Below, in pieces: positions 1 to 6,434 of a stretch of DNA of 36,678 nt; within the stretch, counting starts at the first letter, position 1; every line of letters starts with the position of its first letter. The position numbers and the translations under genes were made by a program. Location of the stretch: IMG/VR virus record IMGVR_UViG_3300045452_000041, positions 1 through 36,678 of that record. One strand, written 5' to 3'. The notes beneath the pieces were generated by a model. That model did not search any database. It worked only from the letters and a program-made list of their open reading frames with translations, and was not told the origin of the DNA. The stretch is from a virus.

Positions 1-1
1 G

Positions 2-232
2 ATCCGGCGCTTCCCACCCAGCCCCGAGGCCATCGAGCGCATGCTCGAGACCATGCGCTGGGTCTTGTGGCTGGAGGAAGAGGAACGCCACCTGGTATGG
101 ATGCGCGCCGAGCGCCACCGCTGGCGCGACATCTGCGCCCGCTTCGGCTGCGATCGGAGCACGGCGTGGCGGCGGTGGCAGCGGGCGTTGGGGGTGGTGG
201 TCGATCGGCTGAATACCAGACCGTCCATTTGA
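2..232 (+). CDS. DUF6362-like phage protein, 5' end outside window
   Basis: The reading frame is open from base 2, so the gene starts to the left of the window; only its C-terminal 76 residues are seen. The first Met codon in view (41) is internal. The segment is rich in Trp and Arg, with a helix-turn-helix-like stretch near the end (RFGCDRSTAWRRW). This arrangement is typical of DUF6362, a family found in prophages of alpha- and betaproteobacteria next to methylase and terminase genes. Its molecular role is unknown; the helix-turn-helix suggests DNA binding, which is inference. In related prophages it sits just before the DNA-modification genes, but here a toxin-antitoxin pair and a gene-less stretch lie between. 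Confidence 0.7.
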   Translation: MRRFPPSPEAIERMLETMRWVLWLEEEERHLVWMRAERHRWRDICARFGCDRSTAWRRWQRALGVVVDRLNTRPSI

Positions 233-268
233 CTTGAAATGTATTGCACTAGGTGATACACTTTCGCC
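229..268 (+). promoter_or_regulatory. Toxin-antitoxin promoter and autoregulatory operator
   Basis: A sigma70-like promoter reads TTGAAA (234-239), a 17-bp spacer, then TACACT (257-262). An imperfect palindrome overlaps the spacer and -10 box: TGTAT (240-244) and CAC (247-249) mirrored by GTG (253-255) and ATACA (256-260). Such a site suits repression by the helix-turn-helix antitoxin. The transcription start expected 6-8 bases after the -10 box falls on the toxin ATG at 269, and no Shine-Dalgarno sequence precedes that codon, so the mRNA may be leaderless. The promoter assignment is inference from sequence. Confidence 0.55.
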
Positions 269-655
269 ATGAATCGCGTGTTTCGGACCCGCAGCTTTAC
301 CCGCTGGATGCGCAAAGCGGGTCTGACCGATGAAGTTCTGTGCGTCGCCGTTTCGGAGATGGCGCAAGGATTGATCGATGCCGATCTCGGTGGCCATCTG
401 GTCAAGAAGCGTCTCGCACTGCCCGGTCAAGGCAAACGTGGTGGCGCACGAACCATCGTGGCCACCAAGATGGCGGACCGCTGGTTTTTCGTGCTTGGCT
501 TTGCCAAGAACGAACGGGCCAACATCGAAGCGGCAGAGCTCAAGGCGTTGCAAGAGCTGGCCAAGCACTACTTGGGATTCGATGATCTGCAGATCGAACA
601 AGCGATCGACAGTGGAGTATTGACGGAGGTGCGTCATGACGACGAAAAAGCGTAA
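269..655 (+). CDS. Type II toxin, RelE/HigB family
   Basis: This 128-residue protein matches the RelE-like toxin family of PF06296 type: an N-terminal TRSFTRWMRKAGL segment, the central LVKKRLALPGQGKRGGARTI stretch rich in Lys and Arg, and a conserved RWFFVLGFAKNERANI strand and helix. Members are ribosome-dependent mRNA interferases that stop growth when the antitoxin is lost. The gene is first in a two-gene operon and overlaps the antitoxin gene by 20 bases, which couples their translation. The toxin-first order is that of HigBA systems. It has no ribosome binding site and its start lies about where transcription should begin. It lies among phage genes and may stabilise the prophage or act in phage exclusion; that role is inferred. 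Confidence 0.85.
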   Translation: MNRVFRTRSFTRWMRKAGLTDEVLCVAVSEMAQGLIDADLGGHLVKKRLALPGQGKRGGARTIVATKMADRWFFVLGFAKNERANIEAAELKALQELAKHYLGFDDLQIEQAIDSGVLTEVRHDDEKA

Positions 656-956
656 GAGCCGGATCCTGCAAGAGGTTCATGAGATGGCCTCTGATCTGCA
701 TCGGATCGGTCTGATCGACAAGCGCCGTATGCGCGAGTTCGATGCATTGTGTCACCTCGACGTTCATGAAATGCCGCCGCAAAAGATCAAATCGCTGCGC
801 GAGCAAGCTCACGTCAGCCAAGCGGTGTTTGCGGCGGTGCTCAATACCAGCATCTCTACCGTTCAGAAGTGGGAAATCGGAGACAAGAAGCCGAGCGGTC
901 CCTCGTTGAAGTTGCTCAACCTCATCGAACGCAAGGGGCTGGAGGCCGTGCTCTGA
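636..956 (+). CDS. Antitoxin, NadS/HigA-like XRE-family DNA-binding protein
   Basis: This 106-residue protein has an N-terminal helical arm (residues 1-45), probably the toxin-binding part, and a Cro/C1-type helix-turn-helix at about 50-95 (LREQAHVSQAVFAAVLNTSI followed by STVQKWEIGDKKPSGPSLKL). The motif and the LLNLIERKGLEAVL ending are those of NadS-like antitoxins paired with RelE/HigB toxins. It should neutralise the toxin encoded upstream and, with it, repress the promoter at 229-268. The ATG lies inside the 3' end of the toxin gene, so synthesis is translationally coupled. Its pairing with the preceding toxin is the strongest support for the call. Confidence 0.87.
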   Translation: MTTKKRKSRILQEVHEMASDLHRIGLIDKRRMREFDALCHLDVHEMPPQKIKSLREQAHVSQAVFAAVLNTSISTVQKWEIGDKKPSGPSLKLLNLIERKGLEAVL

Positions 957-1267
957 AGTCACGGGGCACGAGCGCACCGCCATTGCGCCTGCGTGTTTTG
1001 GCGTGATTTGGCGGGTGCGGTCGCGCATCCGCGCGCATCGGCGGCGAAATGCGGCTTTCGCCACTGCAACAGATCCGCCCGTTTGGGGGTAGCATTTCGG
1101 CTAAGGTCTGGACAGCGGTGACGGTCGAGGAAGCCGCCCGGGCATCGACGGGTCCTTCCTGGCCAATAGCCCATGCGGGGGGGACGAGCGCAGCATTCGC
1201 CTAGCGTCCGATTGCAAACCGAGGTTTGCGGAGTTTGCAGGTTTGCAGCCCGGTCCTTTCTAGCCCC

Positions 1268-1288
1268 GCCAGCGATGCGATCGCTGGC
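1268..1288. repeat. Perfect 9-bp inverted repeat, 3-base loop
   Basis: GCCAGCGAT (1268-1276), loop GCG, ATCGCTGGC (1280-1288). It lies four bases before a second hairpin at 1292-1312. The pairing is exact; whether it acts as an RNA hairpin or a protein site cannot be told from sequence. Confidence 0.6.
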
Positions 1289-1291
1289 CCG

Positions 1292-1316
1292 ACGCCTCCC
1301 TCGCGGAGGCGTTTCT
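1292..1316 (+). terminator. Terminator-like hairpin after the toxin-antitoxin operon
   Basis: ACGCCTCC (1292-1299), loop CTCGC, GGAGGCGT (1305-1312), then TTCT. The 8-bp stem is perfect and GC-rich, but the T-run is short, so intrinsic termination would be weak. It could end toxin-antitoxin transcription before the methyltransferase genes, or be a mobile palindromic repeat. Confidence 0.4.
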
Positions 1317-1384
1317 CCATCTGACTTCGCGGCACGAGACAGGCTGATCCTGTCCCGGGCTGCGCATCCTTTGAGGCCTCGATT

Positions 1385-2806
1385 CTGAACCCGCTGAACG
1401 TCGAGTACCGCAAGATCGACGCGCTGATCCCCTACGCCCGCAATCCGCGCACGCACACCGAGGCGCAGGTGGCCAAGATCGCCGCCAGCATCGTCGAGTA
1501 CGGCTGGACCAATCCGGTGCTGGTGGACGGGGACAACGGCGTCATTGCCGGCCATGGGCGGCTCGCTGCCGCGCGCAAGCTCGGTTTGACCGAGGTGCCG
1601 GTGATCGAGCTGGCGCACCTGTCGCCGACGCAAAAGCGCGCCTACGTCATCTCCGACAACCGCCTGGCGCTGGATGCAGGGTGGGACGAGGAACTGCTGG
1701 CGCTCGAGCTGGAGGAACTCCACGGGGCGGGCTACGATCTCGCGCTGACCGGCTTCGAAGACGCGGAGGTCGAAGCACTGGTGCTTGGCCAGGTCGCCGG
1801 CGAGGTTGACGCGGAGAAGCAGGACCAGGAGCCGGACGACGGCAGCCCGGACGCTGCAGACGATGTGCCAGCCGCTCCTGGCGTACCGGTGTCCCGCACG
1901 GGCGACGTGTGGGCGCTAGGCTCGCATCGTCTGGTCTGCGGCGATGCCAGCGATTCCAGCGTGATCGTTGCACTCATGCAAGGCGAAACGGCCACCTTGT
2001 GCTTCACCTCACCGCCCTACGGCAACCAGCGGGACTACACCAGCGGCGGCGTCGCCGATTGGGATGGCCTGATGCGAGGCGTATTCGCCCGCGTGCCGAT
2101 GTCCGACAACGGCCAGGTGCTGGTCAATCTCGGCCTGATCCATCGTGACAACGAAGTGGTCCCGTATTGGGACGGCTGGCTCGCGTGGATGCGCACGCAG
2201 GGCTGGCGGCGCTTTGCCTGGTACGTCTGGGATCAGGGGCCGGGCATGCCCGGCGACTGGGCGGGCCGCTTTGCGCCCAGCTTCGAGTTCGTCTTCCACT
2301 TCAATCGCGCCAGCCGCAAGCCGAACAAGATCGTGCCCTGCAAGCACGCGGGCCACGAGTCGCATCTGCGGGCGGACGGATCGTCGACGGCGATGCGCAG
2401 CAAGGATGGCGAGGTCGGAGGTTGGACGCACGCTGGCCAGCCCACGCAGGATCACCGCATTCCCGACTCGGTGATCCGGGTGATGCGGCACAAGGGAAAG
2501 ATAGGCCAGGGCATCGACCATCCCGCAGTGTTCCCGGTGGCGCTGCCGGAGTTCATCTTCGAGGCGTACTCCAACCCGGGCGACGTCGTGTTCGAACCGT
2601 TCGGCGGCTCCGGCACTTCGATGCTTGCCGCGCAGCGCACGGGCCGTCAGTGCCGGTGTGTCGAGATCGCGCCGGAGTATGTGGACGTCGCCATCAAGCG
2701 CTTCCAGCAGAATTTCCCCGGCGTGCCGGTGACGCTGCTTGCGACTCGCCAGCCCCTCGATGAAGTTGCAGCCGAGCGACTGCGAGTCGCCGAGGTGCCG
2801 GCATGA
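1385..2806 (+). CDS. ParB-like domain fused to beta-class DNA methyltransferase (SPPY type)
   Basis: About 473 residues. An N-terminal ParB/Srx-like domain (about 1-110; GHGRLAAA near 55) precedes an S-adenosylmethionine-dependent DNA methyltransferase. Catalytic motif IV is TSPPYG at 2006-2023 (near residue 208) and the cofactor motif FGGSGT is near residue 406; catalytic motif before cofactor motif is the beta-class order. SPPY favours N4-cytosine methylation, though N6-adenine is possible. The start is unusual: the frame opens after a stop at 1322 and has no ATG, GTG or TTG before GTG 1469, which would cut about 28 residues from the ParB fold. CTG 1385 (or ATT 1382) follows a GAGG at 1373-1376 and is where homologues begin; either it is a non-standard start or the 5' end is damaged. 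The last four bases overlap the next gene. Confidence 0.8.
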   Translation: MNPLNVEYRKIDALIPYARNPRTHTEAQVAKIAASIVEYGWTNPVLVDGDNGVIAGHGRLAAARKLGLTEVPVIELAHLSPTQKRAYVISDNRLALDAGWDEELLALELEELHGAGYDLALTGFEDAEVEALVLGQVAGEVDAEKQDQEPDDGSPDAADDVPAAPGVPVSRTGDVWALGSHRLVCGDASDSSVIVALMQGETATLCFTSPPYGNQRDYTSGGVADWDGLMRGVFARVPMSDNGQVLVNLGLIHRDNEVVPYWDGWLAWMRTQGWRRFAWYVWDQGPGMPGDWAGRFAPSFEFVFHFNRASRKPNKIVPCKHAGHESHLRADGSSTAMRSKDGEVGGWTHAGQPTQDHRIPDSVIRVMRHKGKIGQGIDHPAVFPVALPEFIFEAYSNPGDVVFEPFGGSGTSMLAAQRTGRQCRCVEIAPEYVDVAIKRFQQNFPGVPVTLLATRQPLDEVAAERLRVAEVPA

Positions 2807-4077
2807 CCGCATCCTGGCTGGCCGACAAGATCGAGCAGTGGCCAACGGCCAGACTGCTGCCGTACGCAAGGAACGCGCGCACCCACTCCGGCGACCAAGT
2901 GGCGCAAATCGCCGCGTCGATCGCCGAGTTTGGGTTCACCAATCCGATCCTGGCCGGCAGTGATGGCGTCATCGTCGCCGGGCACGGCCGACTGGCAGCC
3001 GCCCACAAGCTGGGGATGGAGAAGGTGCCGGTGGTGGTGCTGGACCATCTGAATGCCACGCAGCGGCGCGCATTGGTGATCGCAGACAACCGGATTGCGG
3101 AGAACGCCGGCTGGGACGACGCGATGCTGCGCATCGAGCTCGCGGCGCTGGCCGACGACGACTTTGACGTCTCACTCACCGGGTTCGACGCGGACGCCTT
3201 GGCCGAACTGATGGCTGGCGACGAACCTGACGCAACCGGTCAGACCGATGACGACGCGGTCCCCGAGGTCGGTGAGACCCCGGTGTCACGTCCCGGGGAC
3301 GTGTGGTTGCTGGGCGGCCACCGGCTGCTGTGCGGTGACGCCACGGTCGCTTCGAGCTACGAGCGACTACTGGCGGGTGAGAAGGCGGACATGGTGTTCA
3401 CGGACCCGCCGTACAACGTGAACTACGCCAACAGTGCCAAGGACAAGATGCGCGGCAAAGATCGCGCGATTCTGAACGACAACCTCGGCGACGGCTTCTA
3501 CGACTTCCTGCTGGCGGCGCTGACGCCCACCGTGGCGCATTGCCGGGGCGGGATCTACGTGGCAATGTCGTCCAGCGAACTCGATGTGCTGCAGGCTGCC
3601 TTCCGCGCAGCGGGCGGCAAGTGGTCGACGTTCATCATCTGGGCCAAGAACACTTTCACGCTCGGCCGCGCCGACTACCAGCGCCAGTACGAGCCGATCC
3701 TGTACGGCTGGCCTGAGGGGGCGCAGCGTCACTGGTGCGGCGACCGGGACCAGGGCGACGTCTGGAACATCAAGAAGCCGCAGAAGAATGACCTGCATCC
3801 GACGATGAAGCCGGTGGAGCTGGTCGAACGCGCGATCCGCAATTCCAGCCGTCCGGGCAACGTGGTCCTCGACCCATTCGGCGGCTCCGGCACAACGCTG
3901 ATCGCTGCCGAGAAGTCGGGGCGCTTGGCGCGGTTGATTGAGCTTGACCCGAAATACGTCGACGTGATCGTCCGCCGCTGGCAGGACTACACCGGAAAAG
4001 AGGCCACAAGCGAGGCTACTGGAAGCACGTTCAGGGAAATTGCAGCCGCGGCGCAAGGCTTTCCTGCGGTGGCATGA
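2803..4077 (+). CDS. ParB-like domain fused to beta-class DNA methyltransferase (DPPY type)
   Basis: This 424-residue paralogue of the preceding gene starts at an ATGA overlap and is translationally coupled to it. Residues about 14-120 form the ParB-like domain (LLPYARNARTH, GHGRLAAAHKLG, RALVIADNR). Catalytic motif IV is TDPPYN at residues 200-205, and the cofactor loop FGGSGTT is at about 359-365, followed by LIELDPKYVDVIVRRW. The DPPY form usually marks N6-adenine methylation. Phages use such enzymes to escape host restriction; no matching nuclease gene lies nearby, so these look like orphan methylases. The role of the ParB-like part is unsettled: it may guide DNA binding or bind a nucleotide. 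The two genes share the domain plan but differ in the catalytic motif, so they probably differ in specificity. Confidence 0.88.
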   Translation: MTASWLADKIEQWPTARLLPYARNARTHSGDQVAQIAASIAEFGFTNPILAGSDGVIVAGHGRLAAAHKLGMEKVPVVVLDHLNATQRRALVIADNRIAENAGWDDAMLRIELAALADDDFDVSLTGFDADALAELMAGDEPDATGQTDDDAVPEVGETPVSRPGDVWLLGGHRLLCGDATVASSYERLLAGEKADMVFTDPPYNVNYANSAKDKMRGKDRAILNDNLGDGFYDFLLAALTPTVAHCRGGIYVAMSSSELDVLQAAFRAAGGKWSTFIIWAKNTFTLGRADYQRQYEPILYGWPEGAQRHWCGDRDQGDVWNIKKPQKNDLHPTMKPVELVERAIRNSSRPGNVVLDPFGGSGTTLIAAEKSGRLARLIELDPKYVDVIVRRWQDYTGKEATSEATGSTFREIAAAAQGFPAVA

Positions 4078-4100
4078 AGCAGACCTTGCTGCGAGCCCCG

Positions 4101-4117
4101 GCGGCGTGTGTCGCCGC
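4101..4117. repeat. GC-rich hairpin between convergent genes
   Basis: GCGGCG (4101-4106), loop TGTGT, CGCCGC (4112-4117). It lies in the 61 bases between the 3' end of the second methyltransferase and the 3' end of the small minus-strand gene. Its place suits a bidirectional terminator, but neither side has a T-run. Confidence 0.3.
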
Positions 4118-4138
4118 TGATGCTGGGCGGTGTTCGGA

Positions 4139-4327
4139 TTACCGATCGTCGTCCTCGGCCATGCGCCGCAGTTCCTCGTCGAAATCGAAGCCGTCACGCT
4201 TGATCTGCTCGCGCTTGTGCTCGCGGATTTGCTCGTCGAGGAGTTCATCCCCTCGGGGCGCCCTGTCGAACGCGTCGGAGGAGCGATCTTCGTCGTCCGA
4301 GGACTTCTTGCTGAATGGCCACACCAT
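4139..4327 (-). CDS. Small highly charged phage protein, unknown
   Basis: This 62-residue protein starts at ATG 4327, eight bases after a clear AGGAG (complement of 4336-4340). An upstream in-frame ATG would extend it but has no better ribosome site. The first residues (MVWPFSKK) are hydrophobic then basic; the rest is almost all charged, with many Asp, Glu, Arg and Lys (residues 11-62), and is probably helical or disordered. No family was recognised. It is the last of four minus-strand genes lying against the direction of the late phage operon, and it lacks the repeat that precedes the other three. A gene is likely from the ribosome site and the acidic composition, but this is the least certain of the group. 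Confidence 0.5.
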   Translation of the reverse strand: MVWPFSKKSSDDEDRSSDAFDRAPRGDELLDEQIREHKREQIKRDGFDFDEELRRMAEDDDR

Positions 4328-4396
4328 GGTGTTCACTCCTTGTCCAAGAAATGAGCATACGCCGGACGCCGCCACCGTGGGCGCCGCTGCAACTGA

Positions 4397-4762
4397 TCAA
4401 TAGGAGACGCTGTCCTCAACAATGGCGCAGTGAATCACGAAGCCCGTCAGGTAAGGCAGGCCGCGCGGGATGCCGTAGTCCTTGCTGGTTTGGCATCCCA
4501 TCGTCCAAGCCATCCACCGGTGGGTGGCCGCCTGGATCGCGTCCGCGACGCTGCGGCCGCCGTGCATCTGATTCCAAACGTCGTCAGCGAAGTGGCGACC
4601 ATGGCGGCTGTCCAGGAAGATCCGCACCATCTCGAGCGGCTGGCCGGTGGCGTCCGAGACGGCGGTCATGGCCACAGGCCACGCGGCTTCGGCGTGCTCG
4701 TTCATCATGCCCCAGAAGCCCCAGGTGTCGTTCTGGGTGGCGGGGATCTGCTGGTTGGTCAT
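4397..4762 (-). CDS. Conserved phage-type hypothetical protein
   Basis: This 121-residue protein starts at ATG 4762 after GGAGG (complement of 4769-4773, spacing 6). It has many Trp, Met and His residues (WGFWGMMNEHAEAAWPVAMT; HRWMAWTMGCQT) and no signal peptide or clear membrane span. The pattern suggests a compact globular protein; no domain was recognised and no function is proposed. It stands second from the left in a four-gene minus-strand group between the methyltransferases and the terminase, where phages often carry accessory genes. One of the three leader repeats (4804-4845) lies about 40 bases upstream of its start, so it probably has its own promoter rather than depending on the gene before it. 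Confidence 0.7.
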   Translation of the reverse strand: MTNQQIPATQNDTWGFWGMMNEHAEAAWPVAMTAVSDATGQPLEMVRIFLDSRHGRHFADDVWNQMHGGRSVADAIQAATHRWMAWTMGCQTSKDYGIPRGLPYLTGFVIHCAIVEDSVSY

Positions 4763-4803
4763 CTCGGGCCTCCGTGAGGTTTGATCGTTGCGACACCCGT
4801 AGT

Positions 4804-4845
4804 AACGCGCTGGTCGATTGAGAAGCCAAGCGGGTGCTGGCTTCT
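4804..4845 (-). repeat. Leader repeat copy A, upstream of the 121-residue gene
   Basis: Read on the minus strand this holds CGCTTGGCTTC, then CAGCGCGTT, shared with copies B and C. A stem forms from AGAAGCCA (4821-4828) and TGGCTTCT (4838-4845). A promoter-like TTGGCT is followed after exactly 17 bases by GTTACT, the same spacing as in the other two copies. Confidence 0.65.
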
Positions 4846-4862
4846 TTCCGGGTTCTTTTCGA

Positions 4863-5390
4863 TCAGGCGATCCGATAGATGCGCTCTTCGCCTTTGGCCT
4901 TCTGCGACACGATGGTCAGCCCGAGTTTCTTCTTGAAGGCTCCTGCGAAGGTGCCGCGCACCGTGTGCGCTTGCCATCCGGTGAGTTCGACGATCTGGGC
5001 GATCGTGGCGCCTTCGGGCCGCTTGAGCATTTCGATGATGGTGGCCTGCTTGCTGTTCTCGCGGGTGCGCGGTTTCGGCTGCGCCTGGGCAGGTTCCTTG
5101 TCCTTCGCCCACTCGGCTTCTGCCGCCGCAACGGCGGCGTCCAGCTCGGGGTCTGCGGGCCCGGGTGCCGGCGTGGGCCGCGCGCGGCCCATCGCGTCGT
5201 AGCCCTCGTCGGTGACGATCCAGTCGTTGCCATCGGCAGCGATCAGCGCGCGGTTGGCCAGGCCTTCGAGCACCTTCTTGCGCGCGCCGCCCTTTATGTT
5301 GTCAGGAAACCAAGAGATCTTGCCCTCGGTGTGTTCGAGGGCGTACGCCAGGATGGCGTGCTGGGCGAGGGTCAGTTGGTTGGTGGTCAT
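4863..5390 (-). CDS. DUF3489 domain protein
   Basis: This 175-residue protein starts at ATG 5390, six bases after AAAGGAG (complement of 5397-5403). Residues about 1-70 look like a winged-helix unit (LTLAQHAILAYALEHTEGKI, then a turn and LIAADGNDWIVTDEGYDAMG). A Pro/Ala-rich linker follows at about 71-112. Residues about 113-175 match DUF3489: SKQATIIEMLKRPEGATIAQ followed by IVELTGWQAHTVRGTFAG and a final IYRI. DUF3489 resembles a helix-turn-helix and is common in prophages and integrative elements of Proteobacteria; DNA binding is inferred, and no target is known. It could be the factor that acts on the nearby repeats, but nothing in the sequence proves this. Repeat copy B lies just upstream. 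Confidence 0.85.
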   Translation of the reverse strand: MTTNQLTLAQHAILAYALEHTEGKISWFPDNIKGGARKKVLEGLANRALIAADGNDWIVTDEGYDAMGRARPTPAPGPADPELDAAVAAAEAEWAKDKEPAQAQPKPRTRENSKQATIIEMLKRPEGATIAQIVELTGWQAHTVRGTFAGAFKKKLGLTIVSQKAKGEERIYRIA

Positions 5391-5420
5391 CTGCTGCTCC
5401 TTTGGAAAGTTGATCGGTGG

Positions 5421-5476
5421 ACGTGATGAACGCGCTGTTCGCCAGTGAAGCCAAGCGCTTTCTGCTTGGCTCCGCG
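5421..5476 (-). repeat. Leader repeat copy B, upstream of the DUF3489 gene
   Basis: 56 bases aligned without gaps to copy C at 5778-5833: the first 20 are identical and a second block of about 22 (from GAAGCC) is also identical. A perfect stem AGCCAAGC (5449-5456) with GCTTGGCT (5464-5471) lies within it. On the minus strand TTGGCT and GTTCAT are 17 bases apart, like a promoter. It lies 31 bases before the DUF3489 start codon. Confidence 0.75.
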
Positions 5477-5483
5477 CTGCGCT

Positions 5484-5750
5484 TCAGCGCTTGCGCAACG
5501 CGGCGATGCCGGCCTGTGCCAGATCGAGGGCGGCGGCGTGGAACGCGGCTTCGGCCACCCATGGCGCGTCGCGCGCGTCGTCGAGCAGTTGCCCCATCAC
5601 CGCGTGGCTCTTGGCGCGCATTGCGGCGCAGGCTGCTTCAAGCTCGTCCCGGCTGGCGGCCGCCACTTCCTGGCGGCAGGTGCGCACCAGCACCGTGAGC
5701 GCCGCCTCGGCCAGCTTGGTGGCGAGGGTGTCGGGGCATGTGGAGTTCAT
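5484..5750 (-). CDS. Small helical phage protein, unknown
   Basis: This 88-residue protein starts at ATG 5750, chosen because GGAAGGA precedes it at normal spacing; a longer frame to 5843 would run through the repeat. It is rich in Ala and Leu with regular Glu/Arg spacing (LATKLAEAALTVLVRTCRQE, LDLAQAGIAALRKR), indicating an almost wholly helical protein, perhaps a helical bundle. There is no membrane span or signal peptide, and no family was recognised. It is the first gene of the minus-strand group and diverges from the terminase operon; the 160 bases between them must hold promoters for both directions. Repeat copy C lies 28 bases upstream of its start. Confidence 0.6.
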   Translation of the reverse strand: MNSTCPDTLATKLAEAALTVLVRTCRQEVAAASRDELEAACAAMRAKSHAVMGQLLDDARDAPWVAEAAFHAAALDLAQAGIAALRKR

Positions 5751-5777
5751 CGATGGTCCTTCCTCGTTGGTTGCGCG

Positions 5778-5833
5778 ACGTGATGAACGCGCTGTTCCAG
5801 ACAGAAGCCAAGCGCTTTCTGCTTGATTCCGCG
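5778..5833 (-). repeat. Leader repeat copy C, between divergent operons
   Basis: Matches copy B over 56 ungapped bases. The stem is weaker (AGCCAAGC 5806-5813 with GCTTGATT 5821-5828, one mismatch and one wobble). TTGGCT and GTTCAT are again 17 bases apart on the minus strand. No minus-strand gene ends just before this copy, so the repeat is not simply a terminator of an upstream gene; a promoter or operator role fits all three copies. Confidence 0.75.
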
Positions 5834-5909
5834 GCGTGTGCAATCAAACCCGTCGCCGATCGCGAGCTGCACCCCCTGCCGGACACTGAACAAATGATTG
5901 AAAAGACCG

Positions 5910-6434
5910 ATGGGAATCTCGATCCGCGCCTACGCACGTCACCGCGGGGTCACCGACACCGCCGTGCACAAGGCGATTCGCGCCGGTCGGATCACGCCCG
6001 AGGCGGACGGCTCAATCGATCCGGACCGAGCCGACCTGGAATGGGCGCGTAACACTGACACGCCGAGGGCGGGTACCCGCACACAAGCTGTGAAGGTGGC
6101 AGTGCCGGAGGCCAGCGCCGATGCGCCGGCGCCACCGGCGGGCGGCACCTCGCTGTTGCAGGCGCGCACCGTCAACGAGGTCGTCAAGGCGCAGACCAAC
6201 AAGGTCCGACTCGCCCGCCTCAAAGGCGAGCTGGTCGACCGGCCGCAGGCGATCGCGCATGTCTTCAAGCTGGCGCGTACGGAGCGCGATGCCTGGTTGA
6301 ACTGGCCGGCGCGGATCTCCGCGCAAATGGCCGCCGCGCTGGCATGCGATGCGCACGCCATGCACGTGGCCCTGGAAGCCGCGGTGCGGGAACACCTGCA
6401 GGAATTGGGCGAGCTGCGCCCGCGAGTGGATTGA
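5910..6434 (+). CDS. Phage terminase small subunit-like protein
   Basis: This 174-residue protein is encoded just before the large terminase and overlaps it (TGATG at 6432-6436). Residues 1-45 form a helix-turn-helix that opens ISIRAYARHRGVTDTAVHKA, as in Nu1-type DNA-recognition subunits. A Pro/Ala-rich linker (about 48-85) joins it to a helical C-terminal half (about 90-174) with LARLKGELVDRPQAIAHVFK and EHLQELGELRPRVD. Nu1-type subunits bind the packaging start site and bring the genome to the motor; that role is assigned from position and fold. ATG 5910 was chosen over an upstream TTG at 5898 because family members begin with a short hydrophobic run like MGISIRAY. The ribosome site is weak (GAAAAGA). 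Confidence 0.72.
   Translation: MGISIRAYARHRGVTDTAVHKAIRAGRITPEADGSIDPDRADLEWARNTDTPRAGTRTQAVKVAVPEASADAPAPPAGGTSLLQARTVNEVVKAQTNKVRLARLKGELVDRPQAIAHVFKLARTERDAWLNWPARISAQMAAALACDAHAMHVALEAAVREHLQELGELRPRVD

Larger units (their letters stand above)
957..1384 (+). other. Gene-less stretch with hairpins and short repeats
   Basis: No convincing gene was found in these 430 bases; the frames open on both strands carry no recognisable domain. The part from 1211 to 1316 holds a 7-bp inverted repeat (GCAAACC 1214-1220 with GGTTTGC 1223-1229), three copies of GTTTGC (1224, 1233, 1241) and two adjacent long hairpins listed separately. The stretch lies between the toxin-antitoxin operon and a methyltransferase gene that lacks a normal start codon, so it may mark a recombination or insertion joint. 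Confidence 0.5.

Noticed and set aside
959-1723. 254-codon open frame on the minus strand over the gene-less stretch
   Set aside because: It runs into the antisense of the methyltransferase gene and shows no domain; its middle is made of the palindromic repeats.
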